A stretch of 50,689 nt of DNA from Terasakiella pusilla DSM 6293 (GCF_000688235.1 NZ_JHYO01000029.1:1-50689); one strand, 5' to 3'; positions 8,267 to 14,922 are shown, counted from the first letter of the stretch. Notes: generated from the sequence alone by a model not told the origin. A program made the numbers and translations.

Positions 8267-8800
8267 ATGAGCAAGGTTACAAAGGTGTATGGCAATACCT
8301 GTGTTGTCGAGTTAGAACTGCCGTGGGAAGTCGCTGAATTACTTGTTGAACAAGGACCAGCACTTTTAGAAGAAATCTCTATAGCCTTGAGAATGCGCAG
8401 GCAGAGAACTGAGCATAATCAAAAATTTGCGGCACTTCGTGAACAGGATCGACAGCAAGCAAAAGAGGATTTCTATAATCTGGGCCGGGTGGTTGATGAA
8501 GCATTACAGGCCAGCAATTCTAACAAAAAAGAAATCCTTAAAAAGCTCGCAATTGAGCATGATGTTGTACCTTCATTTTTAGAACGTGTACGCGCTCTTT
8601 ATGTCCAAAAACAAAAGGAACAACGCAAAGCTGATGTTGTTCGGTACTATTTCGCGGGTTTTACTAACTCGCAAATAGGTGAAAAAGTTGGAATGAGTGC
8701 TGGTGCTGTTGCAATGGTGCTCAAGCGAGAAGGCAACCTTCTTGAAGCTATTAAGCGTCTTCATTCTGGAGCATTTGCTGCACAGGAAGGTGGAAAATGA
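8267..8800 (+). CDS. HTH-containing protein of the integrated element, function unknown
   Basis: The protein is about 177 residues from ATG 8267 (MSKVTKVYGN); an upstream GTG at 8240 is possible but less likely. Residues about 40-125 are charged and probably helical. The C-terminal part, KADVVRYYFAGFTNSQIGEKVGMSAGAVAMVLKR, looks like a sigma-70 region 4/LuxR-like helix-turn-helix. I do not recognise a named family. It is the first gene of the element and overlaps the next gene by ATGA, so the two form a small operon. A role as a DNA-binding regulator or replication accessory protein is inference. Confidence 0.7.
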   Translation: MSKVTKVYGNTCVVELELPWEVAELLVEQGPALLEEISIALRMRRQRTEHNQKFAALREQDRQQAKEDFYNLGRVVDEALQASNSNKKEILKKLAIEHDVVPSFLERVRALYVQKQKEQRKADVVRYYFAGFTNSQIGEKVGMSAGAVAMVLKREGNLLEAIKRLHSGAFAAQEGGK

Positions 8801-9027
8801 AAAATTCCACTATTCCAAATACTCTTGCTTTCTGGATCGTGGCGTCTCAAGGCGCATTAGATACATTTCGCTCAATTGGATTAACTGATGAAGCCAATGA
8901 GTTTGAAAATCATATAGAGGTCTTAACGTTACTTTGGAGCCGAGAACATGGTGAAGAGTTTGACGATCGCTTAGAAGAACTCCGTGTGCTGTTAGAAAAC
9001 CTCCCTGTAAATAGGGAGGTCCACTGA
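8797..9027 (+). CDS. small hypothetical protein of the integrated element
   Basis: This 76-residue, acidic, probably all-helical protein has no recognised domain. Its ATG overlaps the stop of the preceding HTH gene (ATGA), a sign of translational coupling, and GGAAGGTGG lies just upstream as a ribosome site. The C-terminal half is rich in E, D and L (HGEEFDDRLEELRVLLEN), suggesting a helix or coiled coil. It ends just before a cluster of GC-rich hairpins. Confidence 0.65.
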   Translation: MKNSTIPNTLAFWIVASQGALDTFRSIGLTDEANEFENHIEVLTLLWSREHGEEFDDRLEELRVLLENLPVNREVH

Positions 9028-9077
9028 TGTCCCCGCTTGACCATGTTTCCAATGAACGCACTTCTGACATCCGTGTC

Positions 9078-9228
9078 AAGAAGCCCAGCGAACGCAGTGA
9101 GTGGCTTCTTTACTCGGTGGCGGCACCACACACTGCCCCCAAGGGGGGCAGAACAAGCCCAACGGGCGCAGGCTCTGCACCCCTGCCACACGGCGAGTGG
9201 GGGGAGCCCGAGGGGGAACACCCTCGGG
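9078..9228. repeat. cluster of four GC-rich hairpins in a non-coding segment
   Basis: Four stem-loops occur in 151 bp: AAGAAGCC/GGCTTCTT (9078-9085, 9103-9110), CTGCCCCC/GGGGGCAG (9133-9140, 9144-9151), GCCC/GGGC (9157-9160, 9164-9167) and CCCGAGGG/CCCTCGGG (9207-9214, 9221-9228). The segment is much richer in GC than the surrounding element. It lies between convergent genes, so the last stem could be a terminator, but no T-tract follows. A clustered hairpin region near a rolling-circle-type rep gene is also what single-strand origins and filamentous-phage intergenic regions look like. Confidence 0.6.
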
Positions 9229-9230
9229 AA

Positions 9231-9593
9231 TTATCGGATTTTGACTGGAATAGAAAAACTCAAACGGCTGTTGCTACTTTCCCTGCTTTTATCGGCTTTT
9301 CCTATTGTAGCATTTACGGCAAGAACTTTAATGCCTCCGCCTTTTTGGCCTGTACTTTCTGCTTCAGTTGTAATCGCAACATCGAAATGAAGAATGCAGG
9401 CATAGTCTGTTCGGTCTTTTCCCCTGTTAAAACCCAATTGAACCAGTCCATGACTTTCCATCACTTCTTTTGGTATTCCTTTAAGGTCAGGCATTGCTTG
9501 AATGGGGCTATTGTTTTGGTTTTCATTAAATTCGTTAATGCTTTCCGTGATTTCAGTCAATGCATCAAGAATAAATTCTTTAAGTGTCAGCAT
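9231..9593 (-). CDS. trypco2 (trypsin-co-occurring domain 2) family protein
   Basis: This 120-residue protein has the two-part layout of trypco2 proteins. A helical start, MLTLKEFILDALTEITESI, is followed after a variable linker by a beta-rich core: LHFDVAITTE, KGGGIKVLAVNA, and SSNSRLSFSIPVKI at the C terminus. Trypco2 domains are found next to trypsin-like and other effectors in predicted bacterial conflict systems, and their biochemical role is not established. Here it stands alone, on the opposite strand to the rest of the element, with its own ribosome site (AAAGGA before ATG 9593). That is typical of a cargo gene. Assignment is by motif recognition. Confidence 0.75.
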   Translation of the reverse strand: MLTLKEFILDALTEITESINEFNENQNNSPIQAMPDLKGIPKEVMESHGLVQLGFNRGKDRTDYACILHFDVAITTEAESTGQKGGGIKVLAVNATIGKADKSRESSNSRLSFSIPVKIR

Positions 9594-9689
9594 AGGTCTA
9601 TCCTTTTAGTCTTTTGGTTATATTTAATAACAATCTGGAACGTTTACGTTGTTCTAGCAAGTTTTGTTTCTTCCTGCGTTCAAATTAAT

Positions 9690-9719
9690 AGCCCCCCGAT
9701 TTTTGTATCACGGGGGGCT
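9690..9719. repeat. perfect 9-bp stem hairpin upstream of rep
   Basis: AGCCCCCCG (9690-9698) and CGGGGGGCT (9711-9719) form a perfect stem with a 12-base AT-rich loop. It lies 27 bases before the rep start. A rolling-circle nick site (double-strand origin) is commonly a hairpin close to the initiator gene, and a translational or transcriptional control element is the alternative. No T-tract follows on either strand. Confidence 0.65.
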
Positions 9720-9745
9720 CTGGATACATGGAAGGAACAATTCTA

Positions 9746-11014
9746 ATGGATGACATGAAAGTAATTCATTGCGGTTTTGATGGCTTAGACGTTGCTTTTG
9801 CTTGTGCTGTTCCTTCGAATATCTGTGAAATTTTCGAAGGTAAAAAACGTGCTGCACAGGAAAGCGACGGGAAACCGCAATATGTCAAAATCAACGACTT
9901 TGAAGGCCATGTAGCAGAAAGCGGCGCAAGAGGTGGATTTGCTTATCGTGTCGATACTGGGCCCGAAGGTGAAATATGGTTCTTTAAACGGTCCGAAAAT
10001 TCTGAAAAATACAATGTGCGTGTTTCAGTGAAGAGTGCCACTATTGCCGGGTTCGGTTATTGGGACAGCAAAAGCAAGCTTTTCGAAAGACTTTCCCAAC
10101 TCGGCATTGAGGTAAAACATGACCGGGTAAGCCGTGTTGATATATGCCTTGATGTCCTTATGCCTAAAGGTTGGAATATTGACCCATCCTGTTTTGTAAG
10201 TCGTGCAGATCGCCACGACCATCAAGAAGGTAAAGGCGACGTTGCCACTGTGTGGGCTCAAGACCGTTGCTCAGGCGTCACTGTGGGCAAGATGCCAGGA
10301 CGTCAATTTTGCGTATACGACAAACGCCGGGAAGTCACCAAGAAGCGTAAAGTTGAGTGGTGGGAAATCTGGCAAAAAAAGAACCCGGACCTTGAGGAAC
10401 TAAAGCAAGAAAATAAGCCAAACATCTGGCGTTTAGAATTCCGTGCTGGCAAAGAGCATTTGCGCAAGAAATGGGACATCCGCACCTTTGCTGATTTGGA
10501 AGCCTCTCTAACTGATGTTATCAAAGCTGGTTTTGATGCAATCCGCTATTGCATACCGTCCAGTGACACAAATCGCAGTCGTTGGGAAACTGACCCTATC
10601 TGGAGCATAGCCGCACAAAAAGTTGTCTCTGTATTTGAAGACTACGAAAGCGGCCTTGTAGAAGGCCAACTTTGCGAAGTTGCAAGGAAACAAAAGGTCA
10701 AAGAATTTGAAGGCCAATTTAGAGGCTTGTTCGCCTCATTCTGCGGCCTGTCATGGGATTCAGAAATCTCAGCAACAGTCTTTGCAGATTCAATGGCGGA
10801 TCACTTGTGTGATTTCCTTAAGAGTTTTGCCCATCGAGACAAAGACGAATTCCTGAAAAAAATCATCAAAGCAAATGGACGGTACAACTTCCTCGAAGAT
10901 CGTAGATCGGTAATTGACGAAGCTGAGGATGTAGCCAAGCCGGACAATGCCAAACCGTTTAACTCATCAAGAAATCACGAAATGAACGGAGGTGAAAATG
11001 ATCCTCCATTCTAA
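9746..11014 (+). CDS. replication initiation protein, Rep_trans (RstA/pT181-like) family
   Basis: This protein of about 422 residues has the conserved blocks of the Rep_trans (PF02486) family of rolling-circle initiators: RVSRVDICLDV (about 127-137), then GVTVGKMPGRQFCVYDKRREV (about 180-200), then NIWRLEFRAGKEHLRKKW. Such proteins nick one strand at the origin through an active-site tyrosine; the Y of VYDKR is the best candidate. The start at 9746 is chosen because GGAAGGA lies about 9 bases upstream; ATG 9728 lacks a good site. A 9-bp-stem hairpin precedes it and a 33-codon ORF overlaps its end. It gives the element an episomal replication capacity. Confidence 0.8.
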   Translation: MDDMKVIHCGFDGLDVAFACAVPSNICEIFEGKKRAAQESDGKPQYVKINDFEGHVAESGARGGFAYRVDTGPEGEIWFFKRSENSEKYNVRVSVKSATIAGFGYWDSKSKLFERLSQLGIEVKHDRVSRVDICLDVLMPKGWNIDPSCFVSRADRHDHQEGKGDVATVWAQDRCSGVTVGKMPGRQFCVYDKRREVTKKRKVEWWEIWQKKNPDLEELKQENKPNIWRLEFRAGKEHLRKKWDIRTFADLEASLTDVIKAGFDAIRYCIPSSDTNRSRWETDPIWSIAAQKVVSVFEDYESGLVEGQLCEVARKQKVKEFEGQFRGLFASFCGLSWDSEISATVFADSMADHLCDFLKSFAHRDKDEFLKKIIKANGRYNFLEDRRSVIDEAEDVAKPDNAKPFNSSRNHEMNGGENDPPF

Positions 11015-11099
11015 GCAAGGAAACAAGACGTTTCTTTATCTCTCAACATGCCCGGTGATCGGCACTGTGCATTTATCTAAAACTAACTATGAAAGTTAA
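10998..11099 (+). CDS. micro-ORF (33 codons) overlapping the rep 3' end
   Basis: This short frame starts at ATG 10998, five bases after a strong GGAGG (10988-10992). It encodes MILHSKQGNKTFLYLS continuing to a TAA at 11097-11099. It overlaps the last codons of rep in another frame, which suggests translational coupling. The product has no recognised motif. The ribosome site is better than those of most genes in the element, but with no homologues to compare it remains tentative. Confidence 0.4.
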   Translation: MILHSKQGNKTFLYLSTCPVIGTVHLSKTNYES

Positions 11100-11103
11100 T
11101 ATT

Positions 11104-11931
11104 ATGAAGAAAATTCAAGATATCACTGTAAACAAACAAACAGAAACTCTCGCCTTTCGCCTTCGCCAAGCAAGAGACGGAAAAGGTCTATCTCGTCGAG
11201 CTGTGAAAGATGCAACAGGCATTTCTGACACATCAATTGACAGGTTCGAAAATGGTTCGCAAGAACCCACTGTGTCTCGTCTAGAAATTTTGGCGAAACT
11301 ATATGACGTCACTGTGGATTGGTTGCTAAAAGGTGAAGAAGCTGACGAAGGCTATTCCCTTAAGGGAAATGAACCTATTTTGTCTGATTATGACGAGCAG
11401 GACGAAATGGAAGACGAAGGCACTGAAAAACCCGCTGAGGCTGTTCGCGCAATGCTCAGTGAAATTGACGACCTTCGTGAAAACGGTTTCGAAGGTGCAC
11501 GGCGATATGCTTTAGCATTGGCAAGTGATGCTTCCAAAATGATGCTTTATCTTGAAGCTGACGAACTCGAAGAACTCGCTATTGAGCGAGAGCTCTATCA
11601 AGAAAAAGAAGGAGATGGTTTCAAATTTTCTGATTTATTTGACAGTAATCCTCACGGGGCTCATGATTTATTTATTGGCAACGTGTCTGAGCGTATTGCA
11701 GATACGGCAATTCTTGGTATTGACCTCTATCATATCGAGAGAGATGTTTTATCGGAACTCGCTGACCAATTTCACTCAGTATACCGCCTGACCCCCAAAG
11801 GTGAAATTCGTCTGACTGGTTGGGGCGACTACGAAGAGTTGGTGCCTACTATCCGAACGGCTATTCGAACTAAATTTGTATCATCAAGTGATATTGATTT
11901 TTCAAACTTAAACGAGTTTTCCCGTCGATAA
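11104..11931 (+). CDS. XRE-family transcriptional regulator with long C-terminal domain
   Basis: An N-terminal Cro/CI-type helix-turn-helix (about residues 12-70, with LSRRAVKDATGISDTSIDRFENG and LEILAKLYDVTVDWLLKG) is followed by an acidic linker (DYDEQDEMEDEG). A C-terminal region of about 160 residues is not recognised. ATG 11104 has GAAAG 8 bases upstream; ATG 11089 is the alternative and would overlap the preceding micro-ORF. As a CI-like regulator it may control rep or the integration genes. No LexA-type cleavage motif is evident. Confidence 0.75.
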   Translation: MKKIQDITVNKQTETLAFRLRQARDGKGLSRRAVKDATGISDTSIDRFENGSQEPTVSRLEILAKLYDVTVDWLLKGEEADEGYSLKGNEPILSDYDEQDEMEDEGTEKPAEAVRAMLSEIDDLRENGFEGARRYALALASDASKMMLYLEADELEELAIERELYQEKEGDGFKFSDLFDSNPHGAHDLFIGNVSERIADTAILGIDLYHIERDVLSELADQFHSVYRLTPKGEIRLTGWGDYEELVPTIRTAIRTKFVSSSDIDFSNLNEFSRR

Positions 11932-11940
11932 ATCGTGATC

Positions 11941-11962
11941 GGCGGTTTCATGTGAAGCCGCC
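11941..11962 (+). terminator. hairpin after the first XRE gene
   Basis: GGCGGTTTC and GAAGCCGCC form a 9-bp stem with one G-T pair and a 4-base loop, starting 9 bases after the stop codon. The following bases are AT-rich, but there is no uninterrupted T-tract, so termination strength is uncertain. Confidence 0.4.
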
Positions 11963-11987
11963 ATTTCGTCATATTTACAAAACCCGC

Positions 11988-12023
11988 TTGACACGCAACT
12001 TAAATTTAGTAATATCAACTTAA
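11988..12023 (+). promoter_or_regulatory. sigma-70 promoter with paired operator-like repeats
   Basis: A consensus -35 TTGACA (11988-11993) and a near-consensus -10 TAATAT (12010-12015) are separated by 16 bases. Two perfect 8-bp direct repeats CAACTTAA (11996-12003 and 12016-12023), exactly 20 bp apart, bracket the -10 region. They are well placed to bind one of the XRE repressors. It drives the gene starting at 12042. Confidence 0.65.
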
Positions 12024-12041
12024 TTATTTGAAGGTTTGAGT

Positions 12042-12575
12042 ATGAACGAGAATACACGCAAGCACATACCCCTTGGCGAATTGCTGCTTAAAGCACGTAA
12101 TGCTATGGGTTTGACCCAAGTGCAAGTGGCTAAAAGTGTTGGCATTAGTGATGTTTCCCTTATCCGTTATGAAAAAGCCGGAATTGAGGAAACAGGACAA
12201 TACCCGCCTAGCCAAAAGCTTGCTGCTTTGTGCATTCTTCTCGAAATACCTCCGGCGCAAGCTTTGTACGCATGTTTAGATGAGACACATGATTGGAAAC
12301 AATCAGGCATCATGTGGCATGATTTGATCGCAGAACGCGCTGACTTCAAATTCTTTGTGGAAGACTACAAAGAAATTGTGAACGAAAACCGTTTTCTTCG
12401 GGCAATCATTAAAGGGATTACCGATGAAGGTTACACACTAGATGAGGATGTTGCTGACTGGTTATATGAGCAAGCTAAAGCGCTAACGCGCGGGGATAGT
12501 GGGATTAAGCGTGGAATGGTTGAAAGAGGACTATACGACGGCGACGTCGAGACTTTGAATATAGTCTTCACTTAA
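12042..12575 (+). CDS. XRE-family helix-turn-helix regulator
   Basis: This protein is about 177 residues from ATG 12042, with GAAGG 8 bases upstream; a TTG at 12036 is less likely. An HTH_3 domain occupies residues about 8-70 (GELLLKARNAMGLTQVQVAKSVGISDVSLIRYEKAG). The remainder is an unrecognised, mostly helical domain of about 100 residues that may mediate oligomerisation. It has its own strong promoter with operator-like repeats and lies upstream of the excisionase and integrase genes, so control of excision is a reasonable inference. Confidence 0.78.
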   Translation: MNENTRKHIPLGELLLKARNAMGLTQVQVAKSVGISDVSLIRYEKAGIEETGQYPPSQKLAALCILLEIPPAQALYACLDETHDWKQSGIMWHDLIAERADFKFFVEDYKEIVNENRFLRAIIKGITDEGYTLDEDVADWLYEQAKALTRGDSGIKRGMVERGLYDGDVETLNIVFT

Positions 12576-12630
12576 TCAATCCATAAAAAAACGGCCCGAA
12601 CTGGTAATTCGAACCGTTTGTAATTCTCCA

Positions 12631-12652
12631 TGGAGTTGTTTGTGCAACTCCA
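12631..12652 (+). promoter_or_regulatory. hairpin ahead of the excisionase/integrase operon
   Basis: TGGAGTTG (12631-12638) and CAACTCCA (12645-12652) form a perfect 8-bp stem with a 6-base loop. It lies between the second XRE gene and the micro-ORF at 12673. It could be a terminator (it is followed by AAATATAAA, not by Ts) or a leader structure or operator for the downstream operon. Confidence 0.4.
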
Positions 12653-12672
12653 AAATATAAAGGGGTTATTTG

Positions 12673-12762
12673 ATGACCTTTAAAAAAGAAAATACAACGT
12701 TTACCGTTGTAGATCAAGCTTTTCGCGTGCCCACATCTCAGAAAAATGAGGTGTCGCAATGA
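12673..12762 (+). CDS. micro-ORF (29 codons) leading the excisionase/integrase operon
   Basis: ATG 12673 is preceded by AAAGGGG (about 7 bases away), a good ribosome site. The frame encodes MTFKKENTTFTVVDQAFRV continuing to a TGA at 12760-12762. That stop overlaps the ATG of the next gene (ATGA), so translation is likely coupled and the frame would act as the first cistron of a three-gene operon. No domain is recognised. It may be a leader peptide or a small DNA-binding or regulatory peptide. Confidence 0.5.
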   Translation: MTFKKENTTFTVVDQAFRVPTSQKNEVSQ

Positions 12763-13004
12763 TTGAGCGTATGTTATCTGTTAAAGAGGCAGCTAGACGT
12801 TGTGGCGTATCAGATACGACTTTTGATAAATTGGTTAATCGTAAAATAGCACCTCAACCAGTTCACCATCCTGACGTAAAGAGAAGACTTTGGGATATCC
12901 AAGAGATTGACCGTTATCTTGATCGCGTTTCTGGAAAGGGGATTTCTAAGTCGCCTTCTATGGACCTTTTTCGTGAAAGGTTAGCCAATGCGACGAAATC
13001 TTAA
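12759..13004 (+). CDS. excisionase/AlpA-like MerR-type HTH protein
   Basis: This 81-residue protein has a winged-helix HTH_17 domain: MLSVKEAARRCGVSDTTFDKLVNR, then a basic turn, then RLWDIQEIDRYLDR. Proteins of this kind act as recombination directionality factors or as activators of the integrase. It overlaps both neighbours: ATGA with the preceding micro-ORF and 17 bases with the integrase. That arrangement fits an xis-int operon. The function is inferred from fold and position. Confidence 0.75.
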   Translation: MIERMLSVKEAARRCGVSDTTFDKLVNRKIAPQPVHHPDVKRRLWDIQEIDRYLDRVSGKGISKSPSMDLFRERLANATKS

Positions 13005-14010
13005 ATACGTTACGGATCGCAAAAGGCCCGGTGGCTATACAGATTATTATTATCGCCGGAATGGTCAACTTCAAAAGATCATCGGTGAGCCACATAGTGA
13101 TGAATTCATGGCAAACTACGCTAGAATTCATGCAAGCTTTGAAGATAAAAAGTCCAAAATCAGGGGTGGTTTCGACCACCTCTGTGAGGAGTACATGAAA
13201 AGTCGTGAATTTTGTCAACTTAAAGAAAGTTCTCGCCGTCAGTATCGGCTGCACATTGATCGTTTACGATATTTGTTTGAAGGGGTGGACATACATGAGA
13301 TTGACAAGAGCGTTATTAAGGATCTGATTAACGGGTTTAGTGATCGAATTGGTACCGCGAATAATTTTTTGAGAATGCTTAAGACGCTTTTCACTTTCGC
13401 AGTTGGAATGGAGTATTTGTCCGTTTCGCCAGCAAACGGAATTAAGCCTTACAAAGGCGGAGAGTATCAACCATGGTCTGATGATGAAATTGAGCTATTT
13501 TTGAACGCTGAGACAACATCTAAAGAGATGAGGCGCGTTCTATTATTCGCTCTCTATACAGGTCAACGCCAAGGTGATTTGATTAACATGCGATGGAATG
13601 ATTTGTCGGATGGTGGCGTAAATGTTGTTCAAGAGAAAACAGGTACAAAGCTCTGGATACCATTGCATCCAGTTTTAGAGAAAATCATTCCAAAAATATC
13701 TCGTGATAACGTCAATATTCTTACATCCTCAACAAATAGAAGATGGTCTCCATCAAATCTAAGAAATACATTTAGGGATATGTGCCGTAAGGCAGGTGTT
13801 CCAAGTCACAAAGTGTTCCATGGTTTGCGCAAGAGCGCGACGGTAAAGCTTATTGAGGCTGGTTGTACTTATGATCAAGTAAAGGCCATCACAGGCCACA
13901 AAACAACGTCCATGGTTGAGCATTATGGCAAGGGAACGAACCAAAAACGTTTAGCTAAAGAAGCCATGGATAAATTTGGCAAAAGTGTAACAAGCTTGAA
14001 AAAAGTGTAA
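12988..14010 (+). CDS. tyrosine recombinase (phage-type integrase)
   Basis: This 340-residue integrase inserts and excises the element by recombination at att sites. An N-terminal SAM-like core-binding domain (about 60-150) precedes the catalytic domain. The catalytic residues are all visible: R in YTGQRQGDL, K in EKTGTKLW, HxxR in FHGLRKSA, H in ITGHKTTS and the nucleophile Y in VEHYGKG. It overlaps the excisionase gene. It is the last gene of the element and lies about 60 bp from the putative right att site, the usual place for an integrase. It appears intact. Confidence 0.93.
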   Translation: MRRNLKYVTDRKRPGGYTDYYYRRNGQLQKIIGEPHSDEFMANYARIHASFEDKKSKIRGGFDHLCEEYMKSREFCQLKESSRRQYRLHIDRLRYLFEGVDIHEIDKSVIKDLINGFSDRIGTANNFLRMLKTLFTFAVGMEYLSVSPANGIKPYKGGEYQPWSDDEIELFLNAETTSKEMRRVLLFALYTGQRQGDLINMRWNDLSDGGVNVVQEKTGTKLWIPLHPVLEKIIPKISRDNVNILTSSTNRRWSPSNLRNTFRDMCRKAGVPSHKVFHGLRKSATVKLIEAGCTYDQVKAITGHKTTSMVEHYGKGTNQKRLAKEAMDKFGKSVTSLKKV

Positions 14011-14014
14011 CAAG
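13981..14014 (+). repeat. 14-bp direct repeats at the end of the integrase gene
   Basis: AAAAGTGTAACAAG occurs twice, at 13981-13994 and 14001-14014, exactly 20 bp apart, so the copies face the same side of the helix. They sit next to the putative right att site, where arm-type integrase or excisionase sites are expected. The first copy and part of the second lie within coding sequence. Confidence 0.6.
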
Positions 14015-14090
14015 GCAGATTTAACATGTTGAAAATATTAACTATTGAACCTAGTGGCAAAATTTCAAAGATTGTTACGGATTGCTACAG

Positions 14091-14759
14091 ATGACCCTGA
14101 CGACCCTTATTTTTGACCTTGATGGCACACTGATTGACAGCGCCCCCGATTTACGCACCGCTTGCAACAAGCTTTTACAATCAAAAGGCCGCCGCGAAAT
14201 CACGCTGGAAGAAACCAAAAAATTTGTCGGTAATGGCGCGGCAAAGCTGGTGGAACGCGCCTTTGCCGCCACAGGTGAGCCCGCACAGGCAAGCGAGCTT
14301 GCCCCCCTCACCCAAGACTTCCTCGCGTTTTATGACGGTCATGAGGCGGATGAGACGGGAACCTACCCATCGGTCATGGAAACCTTGCAACAGCTCAAAC
14401 AACAGGGCTACCGCCTGGCGCTGTGCACAAACAAGCCGCAAAAGCCGACCCAAAACATCTTGGAACATTTGGCCATTGAGAGCTTTTTTGACGTGATCAT
14501 CGGCGGCGATCAGGTCGCCAAGAAAAAGCCCGACGCGGAGATGTTGCTGACCACCCTCACAAAAATGGGGATCACGGCCGATCAAGCGGTCATGATTGGG
14601 GACAGTCCCAACGATATCGGCGCTGCTGACAATGCCGAAATGGCGAGCATTGCTGTTTCCTATGGGTATCGCCGGGTATCGGTTGAGGAACTGGGTGCGG
14701 ACCGCATCATTGATCACATGTCGCAACTACCTGACGCTTTGGAGGCGATGAAGGCCTGA
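14091..14759 (+). CDS. gph: phosphoglycolate phosphatase (HAD superfamily)
   Basis: Gph removes phosphate from 2-phosphoglycolate, a product of DNA repair and oxygenase side reactions. The HAD motifs are clear: I is FDLDGTLIDSAPDLR (nucleophile and acid/base D), II is LALCTNKP, III is KKKPDAEM and IV is VMIGDSPNDIGAA. The length of about 222 residues is normal. ATG 14091 is chosen over the TTG at 14082 because the family starts just before the FDLDGT block. The bases upstream lack a strong ribosome site and come right after the mobile element, so its native promoter may have been displaced. Confidence 0.9.
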   Translation: MTLTTLIFDLDGTLIDSAPDLRTACNKLLQSKGRREITLEETKKFVGNGAAKLVERAFAATGEPAQASELAPLTQDFLAFYDGHEADETGTYPSVMETLQQLKQQGYRLALCTNKPQKPTQNILEHLAIESFFDVIIGGDQVAKKKPDAEMLLTTLTKMGITADQAVMIGDSPNDIGAADNAEMASIAVSYGYRRVSVEELGADRIIDHMSQLPDALEAMKA

Positions 14760-14844
14760 TCACACCTCATGAGTGTGCGCACTAACCCTTTGTTTCAAGA
14801 CGGAACATTTACCGGAAATTGGGTTACAATCTTTCAGTTTTCAC

Positions 14845-14922
14845 ATGATTTTCATAAAAATCTGACGTTTTCTGCTGGAATTATTAACAATTCCCGCTTA
14901 TACGGGATATTCAGATTTTTTT
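14845..14922 (+). promoter_or_regulatory. structured leader with U-rich end upstream of DAHP synthase
   Basis: A perfect 10-bp inverted repeat, AAAAATCTGA (14856-14865) and TCAGATTTTT (14911-14920), encloses a second stem TCCCG/CGGGA (14892-14896 and 14903-14907). The outer 3' arm runs into a T-tract (14914-14922), about 30 bases before the start codon. This has the form of an attenuator or leader terminator. A 6-codon ORF begins at 14845 but contains only one aromatic codon and has no ribosome site, so a peptide-based mechanism is not supported. Confidence 0.4.

Larger units (their letters stand above)
8120..14072 (+). mobile_element. small integrated element with Rep_trans initiator and tyrosine integrase
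   Basis: An AT-richer block between divergent glmU and gph holds, in order: an HTH protein, a 76-residue protein, a hairpin cluster, a trypco2 gene on the minus strand, a replication initiator, two XRE regulators, an excisionase-like gene and a tyrosine integrase. I see no coat, portal, terminase, relaxase or T4SS genes. It therefore looks like an integrative plasmid or phage-satellite-type element and not a complete phage. Boundaries are tentative: a 9-bp direct repeat TTCAAAGAT occurs at 8111-8119 and 14064-14072 and would leave about 100 bp between glmU and gph. No tRNA gene is seen at either edge. Confidence 0.75.

Noticed and set aside
9027-9746. 239-codon plus-strand frame after the 76-residue gene
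   Set aside because: It runs through the hairpin cluster and antisense to the trypco2 gene, which has the better family match and its own ribosome site.
14845-14865. Leader peptide for DAHP synthase attenuation
   Set aside because: The frame has only six codons with one phenylalanine and no ribosome site.
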